This document shows, in pieces, positions 17,692-25,545 of a DNA stretch of 64,000 nt. Origin of the DNA: Bacillus sp. Y1 (GTDB taxonomy: Bacteria > Bacillota > Bacilli > Bacillales > Cytobacillaceae); NCBI RefSeq assembly GCF_003586445.1, contig NZ_CP030028.1, positions 2,184,501-2,248,500 on the forward strand, written 5' to 3'. Every line of letters begins with the position of its first letter. Within the stretch, counting starts at the first letter, position 1. The position numbers were made by a program, and so were the translations under genes. A model generated the notes under the pieces. It saw only the letters and a list, made by a program, of their open reading frames with translations. It had not been told where the DNA came from and searched no databases.

Positions 17692-17714
17692 GGCCTAAGA
17701 ATCATTCTTAGGCC
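17692..17714. terminator. Hairpin between convergent genes
   Basis: Perfect 11-bp inverted repeat GGCCTAAGAAT / ATTCTTAGGCC with a one-base centre. T tract is poor on both strands, so terminator strength is uncertain. Confidence 0.6.
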
Positions 17715-17724
17715 CATTTGACTG

Positions 17725-19428
17725 TTACATTTGGAACTTCGCTAGCTCTTCCTGTAATTCCTCTGCTAAAAGATTTAATGAAAGGGCAGATGCAGCAATT
17801 TCCTGCATAGTAGCCAATTGTTGTTCAGATGCAGCAGCTACATTTTGAGAGTTAGAAGAGGTGTCTTGTGCAATGGTGGCTAGAGATTGAACGTTGTTTG
17901 TAATGTTTTCAGTGGTCTTAGCCATCTGTTCGGCAGAAGAAGAAACCTCGTTAATACGATGGGTAACCATTTGAACAGAATCGAAAATTCGTTTGAAGTT
18001 TTCTCCGGTTTCATGAATGACTCTTGTTCCAACCTCGACTTCTTTTAATCCATCAGCCATAGATTCTACTGCAGTCGATGTATGGAATTGAATTTGGTGA
18101 ATCAGTTTCGCAATTTGGTCTGCAGAAGTTTTTGATTGCTCCGCTAATAATCTTACTTCGTCTGCTACAACAGAAAAGCCTCGTCCATGGTCCCCGGCAC
18201 GGGCAGCTTCAATAGCCGCATTTAGTGCTAATAGGTTGGTTTGATCGGCTATTCCTGTAATGACACCAACAATTTCACCAATTTCTTTAGAACTTTCGCC
18301 TAAAGTATGAACAAGATTAGAGGTGTGACCAACGGATTGCTGAATCGAGTCCATTTGTTGTATTGCTTGTTGAACCAGTGCATTTCCTTCTCTTGCTCGT
18401 TGAGTTGAATCTTGAGATGCTTGAGCCACATGGTTTGAAGCTTGGGCGATTTTTAACATATTATGAGCCATCTCATCCATCGTCAAAACAGTTTCTTGTG
18501 CACTGACAGATGATGTTTCTGCACCTGACGCAATTCCTTGGATAGAGAAAGTAATTTGTTCGGCTGAAGAAGAGGTTTGTTCAGCGGAAGCATTAAATTC
18601 CTGTGAAGCAGCAGCTACTTGATTGGATGTTTCAGAGACCTTATGGATTAATAACTTTAAATTACCTACCATGATGTTTGACGCACTGACTAAACGTCCG
18701 AGTTCATCTTTTGATTTCGTTTGTAAACGGTCTCCTCGTAAATCACCATTCGCAATTTTTTCTAACCGTTTAACTACTAGAGATATATTATTCGAAATCA
18801 CTCTTGCATTATATAAACCAATCATAATCGCGATCACAATGGCGATGAGAGAGCCAAAAGTAATCAGGCTCTTAGAACTATCAGCTAAAGATTCCACATT
18901 CTCTGCTTGAGTCACTGTAATCTGATTTTGCATGTCTACGACTTTTACCCACGCATCGATGGCTTCCTGGCTGTAAGGTAAGCATTTTTCCTCCATTAGA
19001 GTGATGGCACCTTCCACGTTTCCACTATCATAAAGAGGAATAATTTCTTCGGTTACAAGTTTTCTCCACTTACTTGTTTTTTCATCCGCATCAATCAATG
19101 CAGACTCGATTTCTTTAGAAATACGTCCTTCATTAATCGCCTCTAATAAGAATTGTTCGGTTTCTTTTGCAATTTCTGTATCAGCTAGAAATTTTTCTTT
19201 AAACTCACTTTCATTAAAAAGGATGTAATCTCTGGCGATTTTTGCACGATTGGCCACACTAAAGGTCATAGAATTTGCAGCTTCCAAAAATTTCATATCG
19301 TTTGCAGTGATGTCTTCCACATCATTAGAAATAGAATAAATCGAATAGTAGCTGTAGGAGGTAATGATGACCAATATAGCAAGAATCAAACCAAAACTGA
19401 ATAAAATTTTTCCCTTAATACTCCTCAT
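17725..19428 (-). CDS. Methyl-accepting chemotaxis protein (4HB type)
   Basis: 567 aa. N-terminal membrane helix, extracytoplasmic four-helix-bundle sensor (about residues 30-185), second helix (about 187-207), HAMP ([16 protein letters not shown]) and a cytoplasmic signalling coiled coil. The hairpin tip [20 protein letters not shown] near residue 395 is the CheA/CheW-binding region. AAAGGGGAA precedes the ATG. The ligand is unknown. No che genes are nearby, as usual for dispersed receptors. Confidence 0.93.
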   Translation of the reverse strand: MRSIKGKILFSFGLILAILVIITSYSYYSIYSISNDVEDITANDMKFLEAANSMTFSVANRAKIARDYILFNESEFKEKFLADTEIAKETEQFLLEAINEGRISKEIESALIDADEKTSKWRKLVTEEIIPLYDSGNVEGAITLMEEKCLPYSQEAIDAWVKVVDMQNQITVTQAENVESLADSSKSLITFGSLIAIVIAIMIGLYNARVISNNISLVVKRLEKIANGDLRGDRLQTKSKDELGRLVSASNIMVGNLKLLIHKVSETSNQVAAASQEFNASAEQTSSSAEQITFSIQGIASGAETSSVSAQETVLTMDEMAHNMLKIAQASNHVAQASQDSTQRAREGNALVQQAIQQMDSIQQSVGHTSNLVHTLGESSKEIGEIVGVITGIADQTNLLALNAAIEAARAGDHGRGFSVVADEVRLLAEQSKTSADQIAKLIHQIQFHTSTAVESMADGLKEVEVGTRVIHETGENFKRIFDSVQMVTHRINEVSSSAEQMAKTTENITNNVQSLATIAQDTSSNSQNVAAASEQQLATMQEIAASALSLNLLAEELQEELAKFQM

Positions 19429-19747
19429 AAAAAATTCCCCTTTTACAATTAAAATGTGATGATAGACATAGGTGGATCGAAGAAATACGAGGACTAAACT
19501 AAGGTTGCAGTAAAACTTTCGTACTGAATTGCCACTCGGGTCTTTTGGTCTATAATTAAAATAAAAAATAGTTTGAATTAAAGATAAAAAAGTTCAAACT
19601 GACTTGTATTTTTGCAACCTATTCAGCATTCTAGTATCCTCGTAATTAGAACTTTATTTTATACACGAGAATGCTAGAAGACAATTTTGAATGTGTTGTA
19701 TCTTATGAATTTAGGGGATCTATTTAGGAAAGGGGTTATATATCAAG
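19429..19747. other. 319-bp gap with inverted-repeat element
   Basis: Between divergent receptor and GNAT genes. From 19486 to 19644 imperfect terminal inverted repeats enclose about 160 bp: TACGAGGA and AGGTTGCA on the left (19486, 19502) recur inverted at 19637-19644 and 19613-19620. A nested repeat AGTTTGAA / TTCAAACT lies inside. No open frame with a Shine-Dalgarno site is present. A small MITE-like element is possible. Confidence 0.4.
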
Positions 19748-20245
19748 ATGATTACTTTAAGAAATGTTCAATCTACAGATTTAGAACAGCTTTTATTGAT
19801 TGAGAATGAAGGGTTCTCTAAAGAAGAAGCTGCCACGAAAGAAGCATTTGTGGAGAGGATTCAGTTGATACCTGATACGTTTATTGTAGCAGAAAAGGAA
19901 GGAGCGATCCTCGGGTTTATTAATGGCCCTATCATAAATCAGCCTTACATAACCGATGATCTTTTTGAGAAAATCAATGAGAACCCGACAAGTGGAGGCT
20001 ATCAGAGTATTTTAGGATTAGCTGTGTCCAAACAGGCAAGAAATCTAGGAATTGCAAAAATCTTGATTGGAAAAATGGAAGAGCTTGTTGAAGAAAATGA
20101 AAGAGAAGGAATCACGTTAACATGTAAACAGGAATTAGTTTCTTTTTACGAAAAATTTGGCTTCGTTAACCATGGCATGTCAGAATCACAACATGGAGGA
20201 GTACGCTGGTATAACATGGTCAAATTAAGAGGTAGTATGAATTGA
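19748..20245 (+). CDS. GNAT-family N-acetyltransferase
   Basis: 165 aa. Acetyl-CoA-dependent acetyltransferase fold; the CoA-binding segment is LAVSKQARNLGIAKILI (about residues 96-112), a variant of the R/QxxGxG/A loop. Begins with the typical ITLRNVQSTDLEQLL. AAAGGGG lies about 12 bases before the ATG, slightly far. The acceptor cannot be told. Confidence 0.88.
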   Translation: MITLRNVQSTDLEQLLLIENEGFSKEEAATKEAFVERIQLIPDTFIVAEKEGAILGFINGPIINQPYITDDLFEKINENPTSGGYQSILGLAVSKQARNLGIAKILIGKMEELVEENEREGITLTCKQELVSFYEKFGFVNHGMSESQHGGVRWYNMVKLRGSMN

Positions 20246-20433
20246 ACGCTTTACCCTGAAGCGGTTAATGATTTCTCCTGCTAGTAACTAGAGCAAGAGA
20301 ATATAGAGAATTGTTATGAATGTAAGTGATTTAATTAGCTTTGAAAGTCATAATTAAAGAGTTCGAAAAACTAATCAGAGCCAATCAGTATGGATTAATT
20401 AAGTTTTTTCGAATAATAATGAGGAGAAATACG

Positions 20434-20940
20434 ATGCGGGAGAAAAAAGTTCGAGGAGTTAAAAGTAAATCTAATAATATGATTAAGCGACTTGAAGAAA
20501 ACACATTGGTGTTTCCAACAGAATTTTACAATGGTTTTTGGCATTTGTATTTACCCGTTGCTCAAGATTTTATATGTTCCAATAAAACATCAAAAAAAGT
20601 TAAACGACTCTGCATTCAAACACTAATAGATAGAGCTGAACATCTAATTGGATTGAAGCCAAATGACAGGGAAAAGTATCGTGTAATAGTTGCCCTTGAT
20701 TCACATGATTTATGGGGTTCGCAAATTATTGTATTTAAAGGTGACTCCTATTATAAAGATTTCTTTAAGAGGAATGACAAATATCAAAAGTGGCTACATC
20801 TATCTGATGATAACATTCTAACTAAATGGGGACTATCTGTTCCTAATGATTTGCATGTATCAGGTTTTAAAGAAGTAATTACTGATGAAGATGGATACCA
20901 CTATGAAGGTGAAATTTGGTTTATTGGGGAAATGAAATAA
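20434..20940 (+). CDS. DUF3916-family protein
   Basis: 168 aa, soluble. Resembles the DUF3916 family of Bacillus as I recall it: start MREKKVRGVKSKSNNMIKRL, then FPTEFYNGFWHLYLPVAQDF and the C-terminal VPNDLHVSGFKEVITDEDG. Function unknown. ATGAGGAGAAATACG before ATG 20434 selects this start; in-frame upstream codons lack a site. Often found near toxin or contact-inhibition loci in related genomes, though nothing of that type is here. Confidence 0.75.
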   Translation: MREKKVRGVKSKSNNMIKRLEENTLVFPTEFYNGFWHLYLPVAQDFICSNKTSKKVKRLCIQTLIDRAEHLIGLKPNDREKYRVIVALDSHDLWGSQIIVFKGDSYYKDFFKRNDKYQKWLHLSDDNILTKWGLSVPNDLHVSGFKEVITDEDGYHYEGEIWFIGEMK

Positions 20941-20943
20941 TCG

Positions 20944-20968
20944 AAAAGGAATTCGTATGTCCTTTTTC
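20944..20968 (+). terminator. Rho-independent terminator
   Basis: AAAAGGA / TCCTTTT with a nine-base loop and a T-rich tail, directly after the DUF3916 gene. Confidence 0.7.
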
Positions 20969-20981
20969 TTAATAATATTAA

Positions 20982-21017
20982 TGGAGAGGATATCTTCATA
21001 AAAGAACGTTCCTCTCC
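20982..21017 (-). terminator. Putative terminator of J-domain operon
   Basis: GGAGAGGA / TCCTCTCC stem with a long loop just downstream of the minus-strand 63-aa gene; T run on the minus strand is poor. Confidence 0.45.
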
Positions 21018-21024
21018 AGTTTCA

Positions 21025-21216
21025 TTATCGTTGATTTGTATGAGTAGGACTCGATAGCGAATAACTTTTTATCATTTTTTGTAGATTAAGATGTCCTTCT
21101 CTTAATTTAATCGTTTCTTGAAGGATTTTCTGGAATCCTTCCAAATCACGATCGGATGCATTTAATACAGATTTAGGTATCGCCTCTACAAGTTGTTGTA
21201 AGTTTAAGTCTGCCAT
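21025..21216 (-). CDS. Small protein partner of J-domain protein
   Basis: 63 aa, helical, no Cys. AAAGGTGGTCATTTT precedes the ATG. Starts 31 bp after the J-domain gene stop, so the two form an operon. The family is unknown to me; the N-terminal LNLQQLVEAIPKSVLN and following amphipathic helices suggest a protein-binding adaptor. Confidence 0.65.
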   Translation of the reverse strand: MADLNLQQLVEAIPKSVLNASDRDLEGFQKILQETIKLREGHLNLQKMIKSYSLSSPTHTNQR

Positions 21217-21247
21217 AAAATGACCACCTTTCTTTATTTTTATAAAA

Positions 21248-21769
21248 TTATTTAAGATTCATTTTTTCGTAGTGTTCATAAAATACTTTAAATAGTCTTT
21301 CATCCCCACCACGATCAGGATGAAGGAACTTTAGTAGTTTTCTTAGTTCCTTCTTCAGGAAGTCCTTGTCAGCATCCTCCTCGATCCCTAATAAGGAGTG
21401 GATGGTATAAGGGGCAGGCGTGAATAATGAATGTTCTGATCTGACCATTTTTTTCAACGAGCGAACCTTGGCTCGTTCAATTCGTATAGTTATTTCTAGT
21501 TCTTCCATTTTTTCTTTTAATCTTGTATTTTCATGAAACGTTTTTTCCCAATGTTCATAATCAACGCCGAATTGTTGACTCATTCTCTCATTTTTCTTTT
21601 CAACAATAAAAGTGGCTAAATCGAAAGGATCAATAGAAAAATTTATGTTCAAATCTTTTGTTCTTTTGGCCCTTATTTTCCCATCGAGAATCCAACGAAT
21701 GACCATTTCTTCACTATCCGCGATGCCTTCACTCCGAAGTAATTCAGTAGTTTCTTTCACATTTAACAT
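21248..21769 (-). CDS. J-domain protein with N-terminal helical region
   Basis: 173 aa. The C-terminal 45 residues form a truncated J domain (IHSLLGIEEDADKDFLKKEL, then LLKFLHPDRGGDERLFK) with the HPD motif that stimulates DnaK ATPase. The N-terminus (LNVKETTELLRSEGIADSEE and VIRWILDGKIRAKR) looks like a MerR/excisionase-type helix-turn-helix or DNA-adaptor segment, and a coiled coil links the two (about residues 75-115). It lacks the Gly/Phe and zinc regions of DnaJ. Upstream of a 63-aa partner. A J-domain placed at the C-terminus of a DNA-binding-like protein is uncommon. Confidence 0.82.
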   Translation of the reverse strand: MLNVKETTELLRSEGIADSEEMVIRWILDGKIRAKRTKDLNINFSIDPFDLATFIVEKKNERMSQQFGVDYEHWEKTFHENTRLKEKMEELEITIRIERAKVRSLKKMVRSEHSLFTPAPYTIHSLLGIEEDADKDFLKKELRKLLKFLHPDRGGDERLFKVFYEHYEKMNLK

Positions 21770-22132
21770 AGTATCAACTCTTTAATCTTACTTGTAAATT
21801 TAATGTATCATAGGATTCACTATTACAATTTTACAGGTTTGTTTAAATTAGATGTTAAATGTAACTAATATAACGATTATATTAAATTTCAAAGTTCAAA
21901 AAGGGAGATTATGAGCTTTTTTATCATATAAATGGAAAAATATATTGTTTATAGTAAAATTAGGAAGTGATGATAGTAATCTTGGAGGTTCTAAGAATTC
22001 ATACGAAACTCTTAAAATGTTACATGTAAAGCAGTGTGATTGTTTACATACGTTAGAGAAGGTGGAGGAACGGCAGCTGTCCTTCCTTTTAAAGCATTTG
22101 GTGACGACAATACAAGACAAGAGGTGGCAGGA
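21770..22132. other. Gap between divergent J-domain and STAS genes
   Basis: AT-rich; presumably holds both promoters. Short plus-strand open frames from 21945 overlap the STAS gene start and lack ribosome sites. No repeat or structured RNA recognised. Confidence 0.5.
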
Positions 22133-23152
22133 ATGAGCAAGGACTCAAATGTAAATATAGAAGGACTTGGTTTTAATTGGGATGTTAAAAAAGGAAGGTT
22201 TCAATATGAAAATCAGGATGCTGTCCTTTTTTGGATCAATAGTGCTATGAAGTCTTTCTTTGACACCATTGAAGAGGTATCTGGGGAAGAGGCATCCAAT
22301 TTGGTCCTCGAGACGACTGGGTATCGTCAAGGGCTTGTAGTGGGGGACTACTTCCGGAAAATCAAGGACTTTGATGTGTCAGAGGCAGCAGAAATGATTA
22401 CCAATACATACGCTTCCGCCGGTTGGGGAAGAGCAGAAATAAAGCACCTCGATTATGAAACGAAAACGCTTGTTGCTCATATCAGAGACAGTTGGGAATA
22501 CAAAATTAACTTGGCTCAAGGAAAGAATAAGGGAACTGCCTTTTTAGCCGCTCATTTCGCCGGGCTATTCAGCAGTCTTTTTGAGGTTAACATCTGGTAC
22601 GAATATGAACAAGATCAACTTGAAGGATCTGAGTACAGCATCGTTAAGTACTTTCCTTCATATATTACGGCTACCACAAATATACACCAGTTAGCTCGAA
22701 AAAAAGAGTCCGAACAAATTTTACGCTTAGAAGAGATGGTGGAACAGAAAACAAGTGAACTTCGGAACTTGGTAAAAAAACTTTCCTCTCCGATCATACC
22801 GGTTTTTGATGGAATTGTCGTTGTACCGCTTATCGGGAAGTACGAAGAGGACCGTTCGGAGGATCTTATTATCAACACCTTGAGCAATTTGCCAAAGCAT
22901 AAAGCAAATTTTCTTATTCTTGACTTAACAGGTCTTGATACAGAAGTGGATCATTTTACGATCGACCTGATTGTAAAAATTGGCTCAGCAGCTTCCTTAA
23001 TAGGTACCAATTCGATATTGGTAGGTATTCCTGTAAACCTAGCCATAAAGATGGTTCAATCCCATGTGACACTTAGTCGTTTTGAAGTATTTCAAACACT
23101 GCAACACGGGATTCAATATGCGCTTGCTCAGGTGGGGAAAACGATTTGTTAA
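22133..23152 (+). CDS. V4R-like sensor plus STAS (RsbR paralog)
   Basis: 339 aa. N-terminal sensor about residues 1-180; its end (AAHFAGLFSSLFEVNIWYEY ... GSEYSIVKYFPS) resembles the V4R/XylR_N small-molecule-binding fold. A coiled coil (about 185-218) leads to a STAS domain (about 220-335). Aligned with the window's other RsbR-type protein, the two phosphorylatable Thr are replaced: E239 in IGKYEED and H274 in EVDHFTI. It therefore cannot be phosphorylated by RsbT at the usual sites. AAGAGGTGGCAGGA precedes ATG 22133. No other stressosome genes adjoin. Confidence 0.82.
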   Translation: MSKDSNVNIEGLGFNWDVKKGRFQYENQDAVLFWINSAMKSFFDTIEEVSGEEASNLVLETTGYRQGLVVGDYFRKIKDFDVSEAAEMITNTYASAGWGRAEIKHLDYETKTLVAHIRDSWEYKINLAQGKNKGTAFLAAHFAGLFSSLFEVNIWYEYEQDQLEGSEYSIVKYFPSYITATTNIHQLARKKESEQILRLEEMVEQKTSELRNLVKKLSSPIIPVFDGIVVVPLIGKYEEDRSEDLIINTLSNLPKHKANFLILDLTGLDTEVDHFTIDLIVKIGSAASLIGTNSILVGIPVNLAIKMVQSHVTLSRFEVFQTLQHGIQYALAQVGKTIC

Positions 23153-23222
23153 CCTGCGCTAGGTAGAGAGTGTAATATTTAGTTAATGAAGGTTAAATTG
23201 TTGTGAAAGCCCTAAATTAACG

Positions 23223-23252
23223 AAGGCCCCAATCTTGTTCAGATGGGGCCTT
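23223..23252. terminator. Hairpin between convergent genes
   Basis: AAGGCCCCA / TGGGGCCTT, 9-bp GC-rich stem with 12-nt loop. It could end both the STAS gene and the minus-strand small gene; T tract is weak. Confidence 0.65.
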
Positions 23253-23257
23253 ACATG

Positions 23258-23380
23258 TTACTGCTTTATAATTTTTTCTTCTACGCGTTTTTCGATTCTC
23301 TCGACTAATAACTTATCCTTAAGTAATTCCTCTCTGTTTCGTTTCATAAGTTCCTCTAAAGTTGGTTTTCCGGGTTTCAT
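23258..23380 (-). CDS. FbpB-like small protein (40 aa)
   Basis: Forty codons from ATG 23380 with an excellent GGAAGGAAGAAAGAG site. The product MKPGKPTLEELMKRNREELL... is basic and helical and matches the pattern of FbpB-family small basic proteins (xTxEELxxxNRxELLKDxxxxERIExRxEEK). B. subtilis FbpB is a Fur-regulated protein in the iron-sparing response that acts with the sRNA FsrA. Here no Fur box is evident; instead the gene lies downstream of a yybP-ykoY riboswitch and two terminator-like hairpins on the same strand. Family assignment is from memory of the pattern. Confidence 0.68.
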   Translation of the reverse strand: MKPGKPTLEELMKRNREELLKDKLLVERIEKRVEEKIIKQ

Positions 23381-23435
23381 CTCTTTCTTCCTTCCTGATA
23401 TTAAAATTTGATTTTTCTGACAATATGATTCAATA

Positions 23436-23463
23436 AAAAACCTCTACCACTATGGTAAAGGTT
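23436..23463 (-). terminator. Terminator between riboswitch and small gene
   Basis: On the minus strand AAACCTTTACC / GGTAGAGGTTT with a five-base loop and TTTTTT following. It sits between the Mn2+ aptamer and the 40-aa gene, where an expression-platform terminator would be. Confidence 0.72.
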
Positions 23464-23474
23464 TAATGTAAATA

Positions 23475-23498
23475 AACCTTTACAAACAGGTAAAGGTC
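23475..23498 (-). terminator. Second hairpin of the expression platform
   Basis: Minus strand ACCTTTAC / GTAAAGGT, perfect 8-bp stem followed by TTATTT. The arms repeat those of the next hairpin (23436-23463), so the first GTAAAGGT can pair with either ACCTTTAC, giving alternative structures. Confidence 0.55.
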
Positions 23499-23511
23499 TT
23501 GCTAACAACGA

Positions 23512-23592
23512 CAAATGGTTGCCAACAAAGCCGGGAGAATAGTGACTCCGTAATGACGACTTTGCTGTAAAAGCTACTCCCCTTTAAGGAGA
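23512..23592 (-). ncRNA. yybP-ykoY (Mn2+) riboswitch
   Basis: Minus strand carries the conserved parts of the yybP-ykoY leader: AAAGGGGAGTAGC, then AAAGTCGTCATTACGGAG, then CTCCCGGCTTTGTTGGCAA. The family binds Mn2+ and usually turns on Mn2+ exporters (MntP, TerC/YkoY-type, P-type ATPases). A sigma-A promoter lies just upstream and terminator-like hairpins just downstream. The only gene that follows is the 40-codon FbpB-like frame. Confidence 0.88.
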
Positions 23593-23611
23593 TATTTGTT
23601 TGTATGTGTTA

Positions 23612-23640
23612 ATGATAAAAGATTGTGAATTATTAGTCAA
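23612..23640 (-). promoter_or_regulatory. Sigma-A promoter of the Mn2+ riboswitch
   Basis: Minus strand TTGACT and TATCAT separated by 17 bp. Predicted start lies about 15 bases before the aptamer. Confidence 0.7.
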
Positions 23641-23840
23641 ATGATTTGCACAACTTTAGAAAGGAAAAACAAAGATTTGATTGGTAAAAGTGAGTGAGTG
23701 CCACATACCTAGCCGCACATTTATCGGACTTCTTATGGAGCAGGAATTATTTTAAGATTAGCGGATTACCTGCCTAATAAAATTGACTGCTCCGTACTGG
23801 TGTCACCAGCAGGAATCAAATTGGGATCGGAATACTCCGT
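23641..23840. other. 200-bp gap, nothing recognised
   Basis: Lies between the riboswitch promoter and repeat array A. No gene, terminator or structured RNA seen. Confidence 0.4.
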
Positions 23841-24308
23841 GGATTTGGACTCCCAAGTACAAATTCCTTGGTGTTCGGTCTGAATCCTACTTGGATTTGG
23901 ACTCCCAAGTACAAATTCCTTGGTGTTCGGTCTGAATCCTCCTAGGATTCGGACTCTCAAGTGCAAATTCCTTGGTGTTCGGTCTGAATCCCCCTAGGAT
24001 TCGGACTCTCAAGTGCAAATTCCTTGGTGTTCGGTCTGAATCCTCCTAGGATTCGGACTCTCAAGTGTAAATTCCTTGGTGTTCGGTCTGAATCCTCCTA
24101 GGATTCGGACTCTCAAGTGCAAATTCCTTGGTGTTTGGTCTGAATCCTACTAGGATTCGGACTCTCAAGTGTAAATTCCTTGGTGTTCGGTCTGAATCCC
24201 CCTAGGATTCGGACTCTCAAAGGCAATTCCTTCAAGTTCTGGCCCAATACCCCCTTGATTCAAACTCCTAAGTGCAAATTCCATCAAGTCCAGTCCAAAT
24301 AACCATTG
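23841..24308. repeat. Array A: about nine 52-bp tandem repeats
   Basis: Unit starts fall at 23841, 23893, 23945, 23997, 24049, 24101, 24153, 24205 and, degraded, 24257: an exact 52-bp period. Units begin GGATTCGGACTCTCAAGTG and end GGTGTTCGGTCTGAATCC. Each junction forms a small hairpin (GAATCCT / AGGATTC). The first two units share variants (GGATTTGG, CCCAAGTAC) and the last two are the most decayed. No spacers, so not CRISPR; 52 is not a multiple of 3, so not a coding repeat. Confidence 0.92.
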
Positions 24309-24540
24309 CAATCTTTCACGCAACAGGCAATCAAGCTAATGACTAGATGGCATAATCAGCGCTTTTCTCTTTAATCACGACTAGATGGGTGTTTTGTTAC
24401 ATTATCTTGATTATCAATAGCAAATATAATATAAAAAATGACGTTCTAAAATTGAAAACAATTTACACGCCATTTTCTATGTCATTTATCTGTATTGAGC
24501 CTCGAAACGGAAGGGGCTTCGAACGTTTTTCTTTACTTCA
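24309..24540. other. Gap after array A, nothing recognised
   Basis: AT-rich, no gene with a Shine-Dalgarno site. GAGCCTCGAAACGG ... GGGGCTTCGAACG near 24496-24525 echoes the TTCGAA motif of array B. Confidence 0.35.
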
Positions 24541-24710
24541 TTATTGACTGATAGAACCTTTATTTATTTTTCTATTGTTATAAGCTTTTCCTAGGATCAT
24601 GGTAGCTAGTGCGTATCCAATTACAACCGAAATCAAGAGAGATCAATCCAACCCGTTCCCCAGCCCCAAGTCGTAAATACTAAATATAAACCAGGAAATA
24701 AAATAAACAC
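24541..24710 (-). pseudogene. Truncated, frameshifted membrane-protein gene
   Basis: Minus strand reads FVFILFPGLYLVFTTWGWG and on to TGWIDLS, then TGA at 24635-24633. One base over, the frame continues LISVVIGYALATMILGKAYN to a TAA at 24541. The pieces look like one small membrane protein with two hydrophobic segments, split by loss of one T in CTCTTGATT. The 5' end has no start codon with a ribosome site and runs into array B. I do not know the parent family. Confidence 0.45.
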
Positions 24711-24734
24711 AAAAAAGGAATTGGTAATTCAAAG

Positions 24735-24920
24735 GCGCTTTCGAAATGTGGTTCCGAATGATTCGCATGTATTTATTCATGGGTTTCGAAGGTCGATTCC
24801 GAATGATTCGGAAGTATATATTCCTAGTTTCGAAGCTGGCTTTCTAATCATTCGTAAGGTAAAAAAAGTACGATCCAGGTTTTCGAAGGTTGTTTCCGAG
24901 TCGTTCGAAGGTTGTAATGA
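24735..24920. repeat. Array B: degenerate ~45-53-bp repeats
   Basis: TTCGAA recurs at 24740, 24785, 24829, 24882 and 24904. Between them the units carry TTCCGAATGATTCGGAA-type palindromes, perfect in the second unit and decayed in others. No coding potential seen. Confidence 0.7.
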
Positions 24921-24934
24921 AACTTAAATTACCC

Positions 24935-25327
24935 TTATTCAATACCTATACGAAACAATAATATTGCAAGCAAAGCAGTAATTGGAGTCATTATGATGGT
25001 TTCAAAGAACGACGTAGAGGCTAAATTTCCAATCGTATTTAGGATCATAAGTACAAACATAGCCCAAATACCCATATTTACAACTCTATTGAATTTTCCC
25101 TTGAACATATATCCTGCCTTTACCAAAATTACAAAGAGAAAAAGGATTTGCACGGTGATGGAGATAGTTTCAAAGATATACAAGTCAGTCGAATTGTTTA
25201 GTCGGCCTCCCCAAACAAAATGATACGGAATGACTTGAAAAAGGATCAGGATATGCATGAAAAGGGCTAATGTACAGATGGTTATGATACTAGTATTGGC
25301 AAATTTAAAACTGATGTATTTCTTCAT
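24935..25327 (-). CDS. Four-helix membrane protein of unknown function
   Basis: 130 aa with four hydrophobic segments (about residues 12-33, 50-70, 83-100, 108-127) and a conserved-looking loop IPYHFVWGGRLNNSTDLYIF between the first two. TGGGAGGAAAAAA precedes the ATG. Similar small membrane proteins occur in Bacillus as hypothetical; I cannot assign one. Stands alone next to array B. Confidence 0.75.
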   Translation of the reverse strand: MKKYISFKFANTSIITICTLALFMHILILFQVIPYHFVWGGRLNNSTDLYIFETISITVQILFLFVILVKAGYMFKGKFNRVVNMGIWAMFVLMILNTIGNLASTSFFETIIMTPITALLAILLFRIGIE

Positions 25328-25545
25328 TTTTTTCCTCCCAATAAAACGAAGTTTCTCTTATTAATACTATTCATTGGGAAAGGAGATATGTTAGTTGAGC
25401 TTTTTTATCATCTAGCCACATACCAGTAACAATTGGAAATTAAGTTATGTAGGAACTGGCCGATATAAGTTCAGAGGGAACTAGTTATTATCTGAAATTT
25501 ATATATACAATCACACAACAAACGTGATTTCCTGGAGGTAGTTTT

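Noticed and set aside
21945..22136. 63-codon frame before the V4R-STAS gene
   Set aside because: No ribosome site, and it overlaps the start of the supported gene.
23766..23966. Minus-strand open frame across array A
   Set aside because: It lies in 52-bp repeats, has no ribosome site, and the frame shifts from unit to unit.
23841..24308. Array A as a CRISPR array
   Set aside because: Units are contiguous with no unique spacers and there are no cas genes.
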